DNA from: Lachnospiraceae bacterium
Lineage (GTDB): Bacteria; Bacillota; Clostridia; Lachnospirales; Lachnospiraceae
Length of the DNA stretch: 36,595 nt
NCBI GenBank assembly: GCA_017552985.1
Contig: JAFZNO010000039.1
Coordinates: 1-36,595, forward strand
Direction: 5' to 3'
This document shows positions 1-7,991 of the stretch, in pieces. Made by a program: the position numbers and the translations under genes. Within the stretch, counting starts at the first letter, position 1. Every line of letters starts with the position of its first letter. The notes beneath the pieces were generated by a model. It was not told the DNA's origin. It was given only the letters and a program-made list of their open reading frames with translations, and searched no databases.

Positions 1-1
1 A

Positions 2-274
2 AAACATAAGCCGGACGGAACAGAGGACGGAGAACAATGGATGTGGCAGCAAGGAAATACTTATACGCGAATTGATTTTGACGGAACAAAAGAAGAATTG
101 TGTGAGGCATATGCATCCTTTGTGCAATCCATGGTCGCAGCTGATTCCAGCGGGAAAGAGGTAAGCGACATTGTTTGGCAGGAGATAGAAACGTATCTTG
201 AAGGGAAAAAGAGCGCACAGGCGACGGTGGAAACAATTGACCGCCGCGTACAACTGTATTTTGATGAACGATAA
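2..274 (+). CDS. C-terminal fragment of a solute-binding-type lipoprotein (cut by window edge)
   Basis: The reading frame is open from the left edge to a TAA at 272-274, so only the last 90 or so residues are visible. They match the C-terminus of the complete protein at 4309-5661: both have a Trp-rich start, a KEEL helix, a VxxIxW(D/Q)EIExYLEGKK stretch, and end in IDRRxQLYFDER. By that paralogy this is the end of an extracellular solute-binding-like lipoprotein. The homology continues past the stop for about 15 bases (CGATAAATT-ATGGCATG), which points to duplication of a DNA segment and not to convergence. Nothing can be said about its N-terminus or promoter. Confidence 0.8.
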   Translation, partial: KHKPDGTEDGEQWMWQQGNTYTRIDFDGTKEELCEAYASFVQSMVAADSSGKEVSDIVWQEIETYLEGKKSAQATVETIDRRVQLYFDER

Positions 275-480
275 ATTCATGGCATGCCGCGAGAGTTTAG
301 CTTTCGCTACATGTTTAGGATGGAAATATGAAAGGAAATGGCGGTATGCAAAAACTGCGCGGGAAACGATGGATACATGTAACCGCACAAACAGGAATAG
401 CATGTTAAAATGACGCATTAGCATAAATTGGGTTTATGTTGACAGTTTGGTTTAAATGATATTTGAATTTCTATTTTTTG

Positions 481-547
481 TTTTTACTGTCCGGTTTCAC
501 TTTTGAAAATCGTCATATATATGACGGGCAGTAAAAAGACGCTTTTT
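481..547. repeat. Nested inverted repeats in the 322-bp gap before the sigma factor
   Basis: The gap 275-623 has no gene. It contains a perfect 16-bp palindrome, CGTCATATATATGACG, at 511-526. This is enclosed by arms TTTTTACTGTCC (481-492) and GGGCAGTAAAAA (526-537), which pair with one wobble. A second small hairpin follows, AAAAAG-ACG-CTTTTT (533-547). TTTTACTG recurs at 565-572. A TTGACA hexamer sits at 439-444 without a convincing -10. The structure could end transcription from the upstream lipoprotein gene or be an operator for the sigma-factor operon; the sequence does not decide which. Confidence 0.45.
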
Positions 548-623
548 GTCACGGCATTCTGTCCTTTTACTGCAATAAATCCGTTAATAAGGCAGGATGT
601 ACGTTCTGCTGGAAAGGGGTAAA

Positions 624-1145
624 ATGTTACTGTTTCTTGCGGCCATAGAAAACGAAGAAGTTCGAAGCGTGATGGAGATCATATGTGAAGAGTATCTGGA
701 AGACATGATCCGGGCGGCAAATTCCATTTTGCATAATGAACAGGACGCGCTTGATGCCGTTCAAAACGCTTTTCTCAGGATGCTTAACCATGCGGACGTG
801 CTGAGGGGGTTAACGGATCCTCAGACAAAGTGGTACGTGGTCACGGCTGCTTTCAATGCGGCAAAAGACGTTTATCGCATAAGGAAAAAACAGAATGAGA
901 TACTGATTTCTGATGGCATGGCTGATGCGGATCAGTTTGAGAATTATGAGACGAAGGATCAGGTCGAAAGAATGATCCTGAAGCTTTCCGCAAAAGATCG
1001 GGAGTTTCTGATCCTAAGGCACGTGTACGGGCTGAAATATGCCGAAATAGGAAAAATGCAAGATCTTTCAGAAGAGGCCGTAAGAAAAACCGTAAAGCGC
1101 GCTGAGGCAAAATTGGAAGAAATGTGTAAGGAGGAACAGCTTTGA
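624..1145 (+). CDS. RNA polymerase sigma factor, sigma-70/ECF type
   Basis: This 173-residue protein has the two-domain layout of ECF sigma factors. Residues 20-90 resemble region 2 (EQDALDAVQNAFLRML, then RIRKKQNE). Residues 112-168 resemble region 4, with LSAKDREFLILRHVYGLKYAEI followed by an SEEAVRKTVKRAEAKL recognition helix. I chose the ATG at 624 because AAAGGGG lies 6 bases upstream; an in-frame ATG at 597 has no such site. The stop overlaps the start of the next gene (TGATG), so the two are translationally coupled. The downstream partner has a cytoplasmic N-terminus and one membrane helix, as anti-sigma factors do. Its targets probably include the lipoprotein genes behind it, but that is inference. 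Confidence 0.85.
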   Translation: MLLFLAAIENEEVRSVMEIICEEYLEDMIRAANSILHNEQDALDAVQNAFLRMLNHADVLRGLTDPQTKWYVVTAAFNAAKDVYRIRKKQNEILISDGMADADQFENYETKDQVERMILKLSAKDREFLILRHVYGLKYAEIGKMQDLSEEAVRKTVKRAEAKLEEMCKEEQL

Positions 1146-1804
1146 TGGATGAAGTTGCGTTAAAAAAGGCGCTGTCAAGCGTCATGGAACGTCAGGTAAG
1201 AAGGTTTCCTGAGCCGTCCGATGAGGATCGCATGATGGCAAGGCGCCTTCGCCCGAGGATCAGAAGAATGATCGAAAAAGCGGAATCGCCCGTTACGTAC
1301 TACGTAAAGAGGATTGTTGCGGTACTGGCATTGCTGTTGGGGATTACGGGAACCGCTTTGTTTGTATTTAACGAAAGCGTGCATGCAGGAGTAATGCGGT
1401 GGTTTCAGGACCGTTTTGGAACGGACGTATATCGATACCAGAATCAATCCGGCGAAAATGTTGACGTTACAAAGTATTCCCTGCAAGGATTGGTACCTAA
1501 AGGCTACCAGCTTTTTGACCGTACCGTTGACGAAGACGGGATCAATGAGACATTTGTTAACGAAAGCGGAGACATTTTAAGCTTTATAGTAATGAATCCG
1601 GCATATGACGGGGAAGTGTACATCGTATCTGATTCCGAGGAACACTTCGCACGCGTTGGAAGATTCGATGCGGATGTATATGTGTCAAATGATCTGGGGG
1701 AAGGGAACGAGATCATTTGGAAGGACGAGAGAGGGATTCTGTTTGTCATTCAGGGATTTCTTTCGGAAACGGAATTAATTGAGATTGCAGAGCAAATAGA
1801 GTAG
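1145..1804 (+). CDS. Single-pass membrane protein, DUF4367-like, putative anti-sigma partner
   Basis: 219 residues. A charged cytoplasmic N-terminus (1-52, rich in Arg and Glu) is followed by one membrane helix (about 53-76, RIVAVLALLLGITGTALFVF) and an extracytoplasmic domain. The last 110 residues (LVPKGYQLFDR, then NEIIWKDERGILFVIQG, then TELIEIAEQI) have the look of DUF4367 domains, which are often encoded next to ECF sigma factors in Clostridia. The ATG shares its A with the TGA of the sigma gene, and AAGGAGG lies 10 bases upstream. I infer that the N-terminus holds the sigma factor and the outer domain senses an envelope signal. No zinc-binding anti-sigma HxxxCxxC motif is visible. Confidence 0.7.
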   Translation: MDEVALKKALSSVMERQVRRFPEPSDEDRMMARRLRPRIRRMIEKAESPVTYYVKRIVAVLALLLGITGTALFVFNESVHAGVMRWFQDRFGTDVYRYQNQSGENVDVTKYSLQGLVPKGYQLFDRTVDEDGINETFVNESGDILSFIVMNPAYDGEVYIVSDSEEHFARVGRFDADVYVSNDLGEGNEIIWKDERGILFVIQGFLSETELIEIAEQIE

Positions 1805-1867
1805 CATGCCCGCTTTATACAAATTGACGGGGAAACTGGGAAACAGGTACCGGAGGAGGATGACGGC

Positions 1868-4213
1868 ATGAAGAGGCATAAAGGGAAGAAATCATTAGGA
1901 GTACTTATTTTGGTTACGGTACTCATATTGTCCTCATGCGCGAATGGCAACAAATCTGAGGAAAAACAGACGGAGACGGGAAATGAATCATCAACGGAAT
2001 CGCAGGAATTTAGTTTTCTGGAAGAAAAAAGCACTGAAACAACTGAGAACGATTCTTCGGAAAAAAGACGCATTGATGAATTAAGCATTTCCTGGGACGG
2101 AAGCGCTGTTTGGAACGATAATTCCACGGATGATCTGCGTGCCGTCATCAACCATCCGATGGAAAAGACGGAAGCAGAGGGAGAGATTCACGGCAGCGGT
2201 GAAATCTTTGTCTGTGAGGCCGGATGCGTAAGGCATTCGAATCACACCTTTTCGAACTATAAAGAGGATTGGGATGGCGTCAACGGCATAACGGGGAACG
2301 GAGAAAAATTCTCCCTGAAGATAGAGGTGGATTCAGGGCGTGAAGGAGCACAAATACGTAACCTGGGATCCGTGTCCGGGGAAAAGGGATACGTCGCGTG
2401 TTATCACGGAACCAACAAAAACGGAAAGCCGGCAGACTATTGGTTTTACGAACTGGACGAGGCATTTGCCGTGGTAAACGCAATACACCCTAATCTCAAC
2501 GCAAATGCCTTTATTAGGTCGTTGATGGGGGATTCGAACGGGAATTTTCACGTAACGTATGACGGGAATGGAGGCAAGAGAAATTACGTAATCATTTCTT
2601 CCGCGGGGGAGATTCTTTTTGAAAAAGAGGCGGAAGTAAATTCAAAATTGTGCTCTTTTGGGGGAGGACGCGTTGCGCTGTGCGAGACCACGCTGGAAAC
2701 GAATGAACGAAGATTCATGGAAGCAAACGCGGAGACGGGCGAACTGTCTGAAATCGCCGTTTCTAAGGACGAAGCCGTAAAGAAAATGCTGACGTCGAGT
2801 GACGTATATGACGCGGTGCCGGTTGATGACCATCAAATCCTTACGTGCAATAAAGAGGGGGTATGTTTTTATGATTTGCGGGACAGGAAACTGGAGCTGG
2901 CATATAAATGGTCGAATCACGGAATTATTCCCCTGGCAGTCAGGGAATTAGGGATGGCGTCAGACGGCTCGGTTTCGATTTTGTATGAGGAGAAAGGTGA
3001 GAAAGGCACGTTATTTCTTTTGCTGAAACCCACCGGGGAGAAAGAAGAATTAAAGTCGATCACAATCGCCGTTTCTGCGGAAAACGCCGAAAAGTATGGA
3101 AAGGCAGCGGCTTATTTTCAAAAAAAGTATCCTGAATACGTAATAAACGTTAAGGATGATTATGATGAAACCAGTTTATTAACGCAGCTTGGTGCGGGGA
3201 AAGGGCCGGTTCTTGTTGACACGGCATTAACGGGTTTTGAGGATTTGGAGAGACTTTGGCAGCCGCTGGACGGATTCCTTGAACAAACGGGAATTGCGGA
3301 AGAGATGCTCCCGGGCGCGTCGGAATTCGGTAAAATAGGAGGCGTGACGTATGGAATCGTGAGGGAATTCCAAATTAAAACGCTGCTGACGACGGACAAT
3401 GCGCCGGATGACTGGAATTATGAAGGATATTTGAATGCGTTGGAGAATTTTGACGGGAAGATATTCACGGGCAGGTACGTCGAAACGGCGGCTGACTGGA
3501 GGGAGAAATATTTTGACGCCTTGATGAACGGTCTTGGTGATAATTATTATTTTAACGTTGAAACGGGCGAAACCATTTTTGGAACGTCAAAGTTTGAGCG
3601 CGTGTTACGGATATCGCGAAAAGCCATGCAATGTCCCCCGGCCGCGTCCGGAGAGGCCATTAAAAAGGGAGAAGCTTTCTGTGAATGCGTTGACGTGTTT
3701 TCCGTTGAGGGAGCGGTTAGGCTTCGCAGGAGAATGCAGATAAACGGAGAGAAGATAACTGGTTATCCGACAAACGCGGGTGCAAGGAACTTGCTTTGCG
3801 CAATTTCTCCGGTGGCACTTTGCCGCACGGCGACGGACGAAGAAAAGACGATTGCCTACACCTTCTTAAAAGTGTATCTTTCCAAGGAGGCCATGCAGGA
3901 AGACATATCCTTCCTTCCGGTAAGAAAAGACGTTTTGACGGACGCGTTTGCCAGATATCAAGCTACTGCGGAGCAGGACGCGGAATTCGGAATCTACAAT
4001 CCGGAAGTAATGCCGGAACTTGATTGGGACGAGGACGTAAAGTTCCTGAATGACCTTATTGAAAAGGGCGCAGTAAAAAAGACCTTCCCGGCGGGGCTTC
4101 AGAAGGTGTTTGATGAAGAACTTGGGGATTACCTGAACGGCCGGATTGATGAAAAGGCGTTAACAAACCATCTGAAAAGCCGTGTATGGCTTTATTTGGA
4201 AGAAATGAAATAG
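1868..4213 (+). CDS. Large lipoprotein: N-terminal repeat domain plus solute-binding-protein domain
   Basis: 781 residues with a lipoprotein signal peptide (LILSSC, lipid-anchored Cys24) and a Ser/Glu/Thr-rich linker. Residues about 110-390 look like beta-strand repeats (for example GYVACYHG, GGRVALCET, DGSVSILYEEKG), resembling a propeller. From about residue 395 a type-1 solute-binding-protein fold begins (ITIAVSAENAEKYGKAAAYF, then GAGKGPVLVD, later FLPVRKDVL). A GGAGGA site precedes the ATG by about 8 bases. No permease or ATPase gene is near, so a classic uptake role is doubtful; a surface sensor or a partner of a remote transporter is possible. The next gene encodes a protein like the C-terminal half alone. 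Confidence 0.75.
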   Translation: MKRHKGKKSLGVLILVTVLILSSCANGNKSEEKQTETGNESSTESQEFSFLEEKSTETTENDSSEKRRIDELSISWDGSAVWNDNSTDDLRAVINHPMEKTEAEGEIHGSGEIFVCEAGCVRHSNHTFSNYKEDWDGVNGITGNGEKFSLKIEVDSGREGAQIRNLGSVSGEKGYVACYHGTNKNGKPADYWFYELDEAFAVVNAIHPNLNANAFIRSLMGDSNGNFHVTYDGNGGKRNYVIISSAGEILFEKEAEVNSKLCSFGGGRVALCETTLETNERRFMEANAETGELSEIAVSKDEAVKKMLTSSDVYDAVPVDDHQILTCNKEGVCFYDLRDRKLELAYKWSNHGIIPLAVRELGMASDGSVSILYEEKGEKGTLFLLLKPTGEKEELKSITIAVSAENAEKYGKAAAYFQKKYPEYVINVKDDYDETSLLTQLGAGKGPVLVDTALTGFEDLERLWQPLDGFLEQTGIAEEMLPGASEFGKIGGVTYGIVREFQIKTLLTTDNAPDDWNYEGYLNALENFDGKIFTGRYVETAADWREKYFDALMNGLGDNYYFNVETGETIFGTSKFERVLRISRKAMQCPPAASGEAIKKGEAFCECVDVFSVEGAVRLRRRMQINGEKITGYPTNAGARNLLCAISPVALCRTATDEEKTIAYTFLKVYLSKEAMQEDISFLPVRKDVLTDAFARYQATAEQDAEFGIYNPEVMPELDWDEDVKFLNDLIEKGAVKKTFPAGLQKVFDEELGDYLNGRIDEKALTNHLKSRVWLYLEEMK

Positions 4214-4308
4214 GGAAAAAATGAAATAGGGAATTCTATTACTAAAAACATTAAAAGCTTGAGGTTAACGCGAGTGACTTTTCCCCTGACGAGAAGGAGG
4301 TTCTTGCA

Positions 4309-5661
4309 ATGCGAGTGAAGATGCGAGTTAGCGTGTTGATAATACTGGCTACGGTATGTGTTCTGTTTTCGGCATGCGAGTACGAAGCCACAACAGGCGT
4401 TGACGGAGTTGATGACCTAAATGCGACGGACATAGCCATGGATTCTGAGAATGGCATTGTTCAGTTGGAACTGGCAGTTATGGGAAAATGCTATGGCCCC
4501 CTTTATAAATTCACGACAAATTTTAACTTGACTCATCAGGATATTGCCGTGAAGCAAATTACTGCAACGGCTGATGAGGTCAGAACGAGAACAATGGCGG
4601 ACGTCTTGAGCGGGAAGGGCCCGGATCTGCTGTTAGTGTCGCGGGACGACATGGAACGGTTATATGCTTACGGCGCGATTCTTCCGGCGGAGGAGTTGAT
4701 TTCTAAAGAGACTGCGGGCATACTGTTAAAAGGAGTTCTTGATTACGGAAGCGTGGAGGGAAAACTCGTTGGCGTGCCGCCATACATTCAAGGCATGCAA
4801 TCCTTTGTAGCGCGAAGGGACGTGATAAGCAAGGATAATTTTACCCTCGAGCGACTTATGGAACTCAAGAAAACACGAAAGGACGTCAGAAGAATACTCA
4901 CTTATCCGCGAGGGGAGATGGACATTTATTACGAGTTCTATGCTCTTGTCGGCGCCGATTTGCAACACTCAAAATTCCTGGATTGGGAAAATGGGATCAG
5001 CGCGTTTGAAAAAAACGGATTTACCGAGGTGCTGGAATTGTTAAAAGAGGAAAGTGAAGCTCACGTGGGCGGCGAAGCGCTCGTCACGTCAGGCGAAGTA
5101 TTGGCGGAATTTTCTGGGGCAAATGAACCGTGGCAGATTTTTCGGGCATATTCCATGTATGGGAACAATGGCTGGCTTGTGGGATTTCCGACGGAAAAAG
5201 GAGGAAAGAACTATTTTCAAACGGACGGATTGATGGTTGTCAATCAGAATTCCCCTCACAAAAAGGAGATCAGCGAGTTTTTCGAATTCATTCTGTCACT
5301 GGACAATCAAAGAAGCAGCACGGATTTTTTGAGCGTCAGACCAGACGTTGCGGAGCATTCTCTTGTACTTACTGAAGAGCGTGATCGTGAGGGAAACGTG
5401 AAGGGAGAGACATGGGCATGGGCAATTGAATTAAATAGAGGGCATGAAACTACGTTCCTTTCCGTGACGGGGAGTAAAGAAGAGCTTGTTGCCGTTTATG
5501 AATCCGTCATGCAGTCCCTGATTGCCGATGACAGGAGTGAAGTCGAAGCGGTTAACATTATTTGGGATGAAATAGAACCGTATCTTGAGGGGAAAAAGAA
5601 TGCACAGGCGACGGTAGAGTCCATCGACCGCCGCATACAGCTTTATTTTGACGAACGATAA
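4309..5661 (+). CDS. Extracellular solute-binding-like lipoprotein
   Basis: 450 residues with signal peptide and lipobox (VLFSAC, Cys23). The mature part resembles SBP_bac_1 proteins: VQLELAVMGKCYGPLYKFTTNF is the first strand and helix, SGKGPDLLLVSRDDMERLYAYGAI the hinge-lobe motif, and VEGKLVGVPPYIQGM follows. AAGGAGG lies 8 bases before the ATG. Its last 90 residues and some 3' flank match the truncated gene at the left edge, so these are duplicated genes. It follows the 781-residue lipoprotein by 95 bp. That gap repeats the 13 bp of the preceding gene's end (ATGAAATAGGGAA at 4205 and 4221). Ligand unknown. Confidence 0.75.
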   Translation: MRVKMRVSVLIILATVCVLFSACEYEATTGVDGVDDLNATDIAMDSENGIVQLELAVMGKCYGPLYKFTTNFNLTHQDIAVKQITATADEVRTRTMADVLSGKGPDLLLVSRDDMERLYAYGAILPAEELISKETAGILLKGVLDYGSVEGKLVGVPPYIQGMQSFVARRDVISKDNFTLERLMELKKTRKDVRRILTYPRGEMDIYYEFYALVGADLQHSKFLDWENGISAFEKNGFTEVLELLKEESEAHVGGEALVTSGEVLAEFSGANEPWQIFRAYSMYGNNGWLVGFPTEKGGKNYFQTDGLMVVNQNSPHKKEISEFFEFILSLDNQRSSTDFLSVRPDVAEHSLVLTEERDREGNVKGETWAWAIELNRGHETTFLSVTGSKEELVAVYESVMQSLIADDRSEVEAVNIIWDEIEPYLEGKKNAQATVESIDRRIQLYFDER

Positions 5662-5749
5662 ATTTATGGCATGGCTAATTGTCAATGATGGAACTTTTTT
5701 CATTCATTGGCAATTAGTTTTGCAATTACTTGAAGTGAGAGGTAGTTCA

Positions 5750-6908
5750 TTGAAAAAGAAACAGATTTCGTATTTGAGTATTCTTATTGTTTGTATTCTT
5801 TTATCGGCATGCCAATTAATAAAACATAATCATTTGATGAATTCGGCAGGCGATGATGCGAAAAAAAAGAATTGACTTCGAGGATTTTAACAATGGAAAA
5901 AATAACTTGAATTATTTGTCTTTCCGTGAAAATGACAGCGTTATATATCTATATGCGGAGAATGGAAACGTAACGTGTTACAGGTATTATTTTGAGGACG
6001 GGACAAACGTAAAAATAGCTGAATTGCAAGATTTAGACGGTTATTCGAGTACAGTCGCAGAGTTAAATGAAGACATATACTTTATAGCCGCGAAGCGATG
6101 CGAGGATGGAGAGATAAAGAATGAATTGGTTAACCTTTCACTGTCAAACAATACGTTAAAAGTGTTGTCGGAATGTGATGATAAGTCCCTGCCGGGTTTG
6201 GAAGTATACTTATGGCAAAACCAAATCGTTACGCTAAAAAACATTGTAAATTCGGATAAATCCATTGTTACGCTTTTGGATGGATATGATTTAAACCATG
6301 ACAGATGGGAGACTGGGGAGAAGTGTTTGTGGAAATCCTATCAGGAGGAAGGCGCCGCATTATATGCATTTTATTCTGATGGAGATAAGCTATATGCCAT
6401 TAAGGATGAATATACGGAAGAAGGATCAAAGAGAAGATTGATTTCATATGGTCCAAGCCATGAAGAACTTTTTTCAATACCGTTTACAGGGGATTTTCTT
6501 GATTATTCAAACAGCGGACGTATTATTCAATTATTTGTTGATGATGATTTGATATATATTCGGAACACTTCGAATTACGGTTGTGCGGCCAGAATAACGG
6601 ATGGTACGTTTGAGACGGTGAGGGAAAATCAGAAAAACCTAACGAAAGCTTGGATAAGTTCCCGCCAAGGGGAAAAAGAAGACGTTTTTTATATACGCAG
6701 ATCAAACGTTCTTTTACTGTGGGATCCGAACCGGAAAGCATTTAAGGAGATATGCCTGGATTTGGACGAGGACGAAAGCATTCACGTAGCAATGATAGAC
6801 GGAAAATCCCTTTTTTTGTCATGCTATGTTCAGGATAGTCAAGGAAATCCGTTGGGGAAACATGTTTACGTAATTAGTGATTATTTGGATTACCTTTCCA
6901 AATTGTAA
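5750..6908 (+). CDS. Lipoprotein split by a frameshift at an A8 tract
   Basis: The 5' part starts at a TTG at 5750 behind GTGAGAGG. It encodes a lipoprotein signal (SILIVCILLSAC, Cys21) and stops at 5875, just after eight A at 5861-5868. The rest (RIDFEDFNNG onward, to 6908) is open in the +1 frame; its first ATG at 5853 lies inside the overlap and would give a cytoplasmic form with no signal. Deleting one A joins the two into a lipoprotein of about 385 residues. The body is rich in short beta-strand repeats with aromatic pairs (DSVIYLYAENGNVTCYRYY, DLIYIRNTSNYG), resembling the N-terminal domain of the 781-residue lipoprotein. It could be a mutation, a phase-variable tract or a sequencing error. 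Confidence 0.65.
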
Positions 6909-7029
6909 CATGGAGAAAAGGCGTGGGAATGCCAAAAAAGATAGCGATAGTGCAAATTATTAGAGCAACGGCAAATTGGGATTATGGTATTTCAGAGGAT
7001 ACGTGCAATTTTGTTTTGGAGGGATGGAA

Positions 7030-7899
7030 ATGAGCGGAAAATGCGTTAGGAAATTCATGTTTTATATGTTTTGCCTGATGGTTTGCACTGCTCTGGGAGC
7101 GTGCGCGAAAGAAGGTGTGAGAGAAGAAATCGAAGCAGCGCATGCGAAGGATATCCTTTCTGATAATCAAAACGAAGAAGATGCCTTTTTAACAACTTAT
7201 GGGGGAACAGCGGAGTTACCGTATACGAGCTTGGCATGTGGTGCCGTTGCTCCCATGCCGAAGGGCATTGCCTTAGAGTTATGCGTAAACAGTAAGAGAT
7301 TTATTACTAGCGGCATCGCGCATCCTTTGGTGGTTGTCGGCAATCAGTATGGTTTTTCCAACACGCATTATGGCATTCTTCCACAAGGCTACGAGTATTA
7401 CGGCACCGTTTCGTCCGTTACGGAGAGAGAACCACTGGAGGAACTGCAAATGATGGCGGGGGGTGACGTGAGAGGGGACGTTTACGTAAACAAAGATTAC
7501 CCGGGCGTGGTATATGCCATGCTTTATCCGTCATGGATGGAGGACTCAGAACCTTTTTGCTATCGGTTTGTATGCGATGAGATGCATGACAATCGATGCA
7601 TATGCTTTGGCGGATCACGGTATTTGTTTTACGTTGACCCATCGGATGACATGATAACGGAGTGCCCAAGGGATGATATAAGCTTACGGGGGAATTTGAT
7701 TTTTGTGGGAAGAGACTGCATTCCTCAGGCAGATCTTGAGACAAATCTGACCAATGGAACCGTGAAATCAGGAAATGTGTTGAGTTGGGAATTATACTCT
7801 GATTCTAAAGATGATTCTATTATTTGGCTTAAGCGGGAGACAAAGGGGCTGGATGGAATGAAGGAGAATTGGGTGGAATGCAAAAAGATTATACAATAG
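7030..7899 (+). CDS. Lipoprotein of unknown function
   Basis: 289 residues. The signal peptide ends in a lipobox (TALGAC, Cys25). I place the start at the ATG at 7030, because GGAGGG at 7018-7023 lies directly against an alternative ATG at 7024 but 6 bases from this one. The mature part has a Pro/Gly-rich middle (HYGILPQGYEYYGTVSSV), then MAGGDVRGDVYVNKDYPGVVYAML, which resembles the style of DUF4367-type sensor domains, and a Cys cluster (CYRFVCDE, RCICFGG). I do not recognise the family. It is the last gene before a strong terminator, 121 bp behind the frameshifted lipoprotein. Confidence 0.6.
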   Translation: MSGKCVRKFMFYMFCLMVCTALGACAKEGVREEIEAAHAKDILSDNQNEEDAFLTTYGGTAELPYTSLACGAVAPMPKGIALELCVNSKRFITSGIAHPLVVVGNQYGFSNTHYGILPQGYEYYGTVSSVTEREPLEELQMMAGGDVRGDVYVNKDYPGVVYAMLYPSWMEDSEPFCYRFVCDEMHDNRCICFGGSRYLFYVDPSDDMITECPRDDISLRGNLIFVGRDCIPQADLETNLTNGTVKSGNVLSWELYSDSKDDSIIWLKRETKGLDGMKENWVECKKIIQ

Positions 7900-7946
7900 T
7901 GCGTAATGATTACTGAGCGAACGTAAGCGCATGCTTACAAAAAAGA

Positions 7947-7977
7947 CCCTCCTTGCCATATGGCAAGGAGGGCTTTT
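7947..7977 (+). terminator. Rho-independent terminator, probably bidirectional
   Basis: CCCTCCTTGCC and GGCAAGGAGGG form a perfect 11-bp stem around an ATAT loop, followed by CTTTTC. On the other strand the tail reads TCTTTTTT. It separates the lipoprotein operon from pgi, which converges on it, and can serve both. Confidence 0.93.
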
Positions 7978-7991
7978 CTCATTACAGATTT

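Noticed and set aside
198-413. 71-codon frame overlapping the left-edge lipoprotein gene
   Set aside because: It is out of frame with the clear homologue of the 4309 gene and has no ribosome binding site.
5648-5875. 75-codon frame starting inside the end of the 4309 gene
   Set aside because: The part before the TTG at 5750 has no ribosome binding site; only the lipoprotein signal from 5750 is credible and is annotated with the frameshifted gene.
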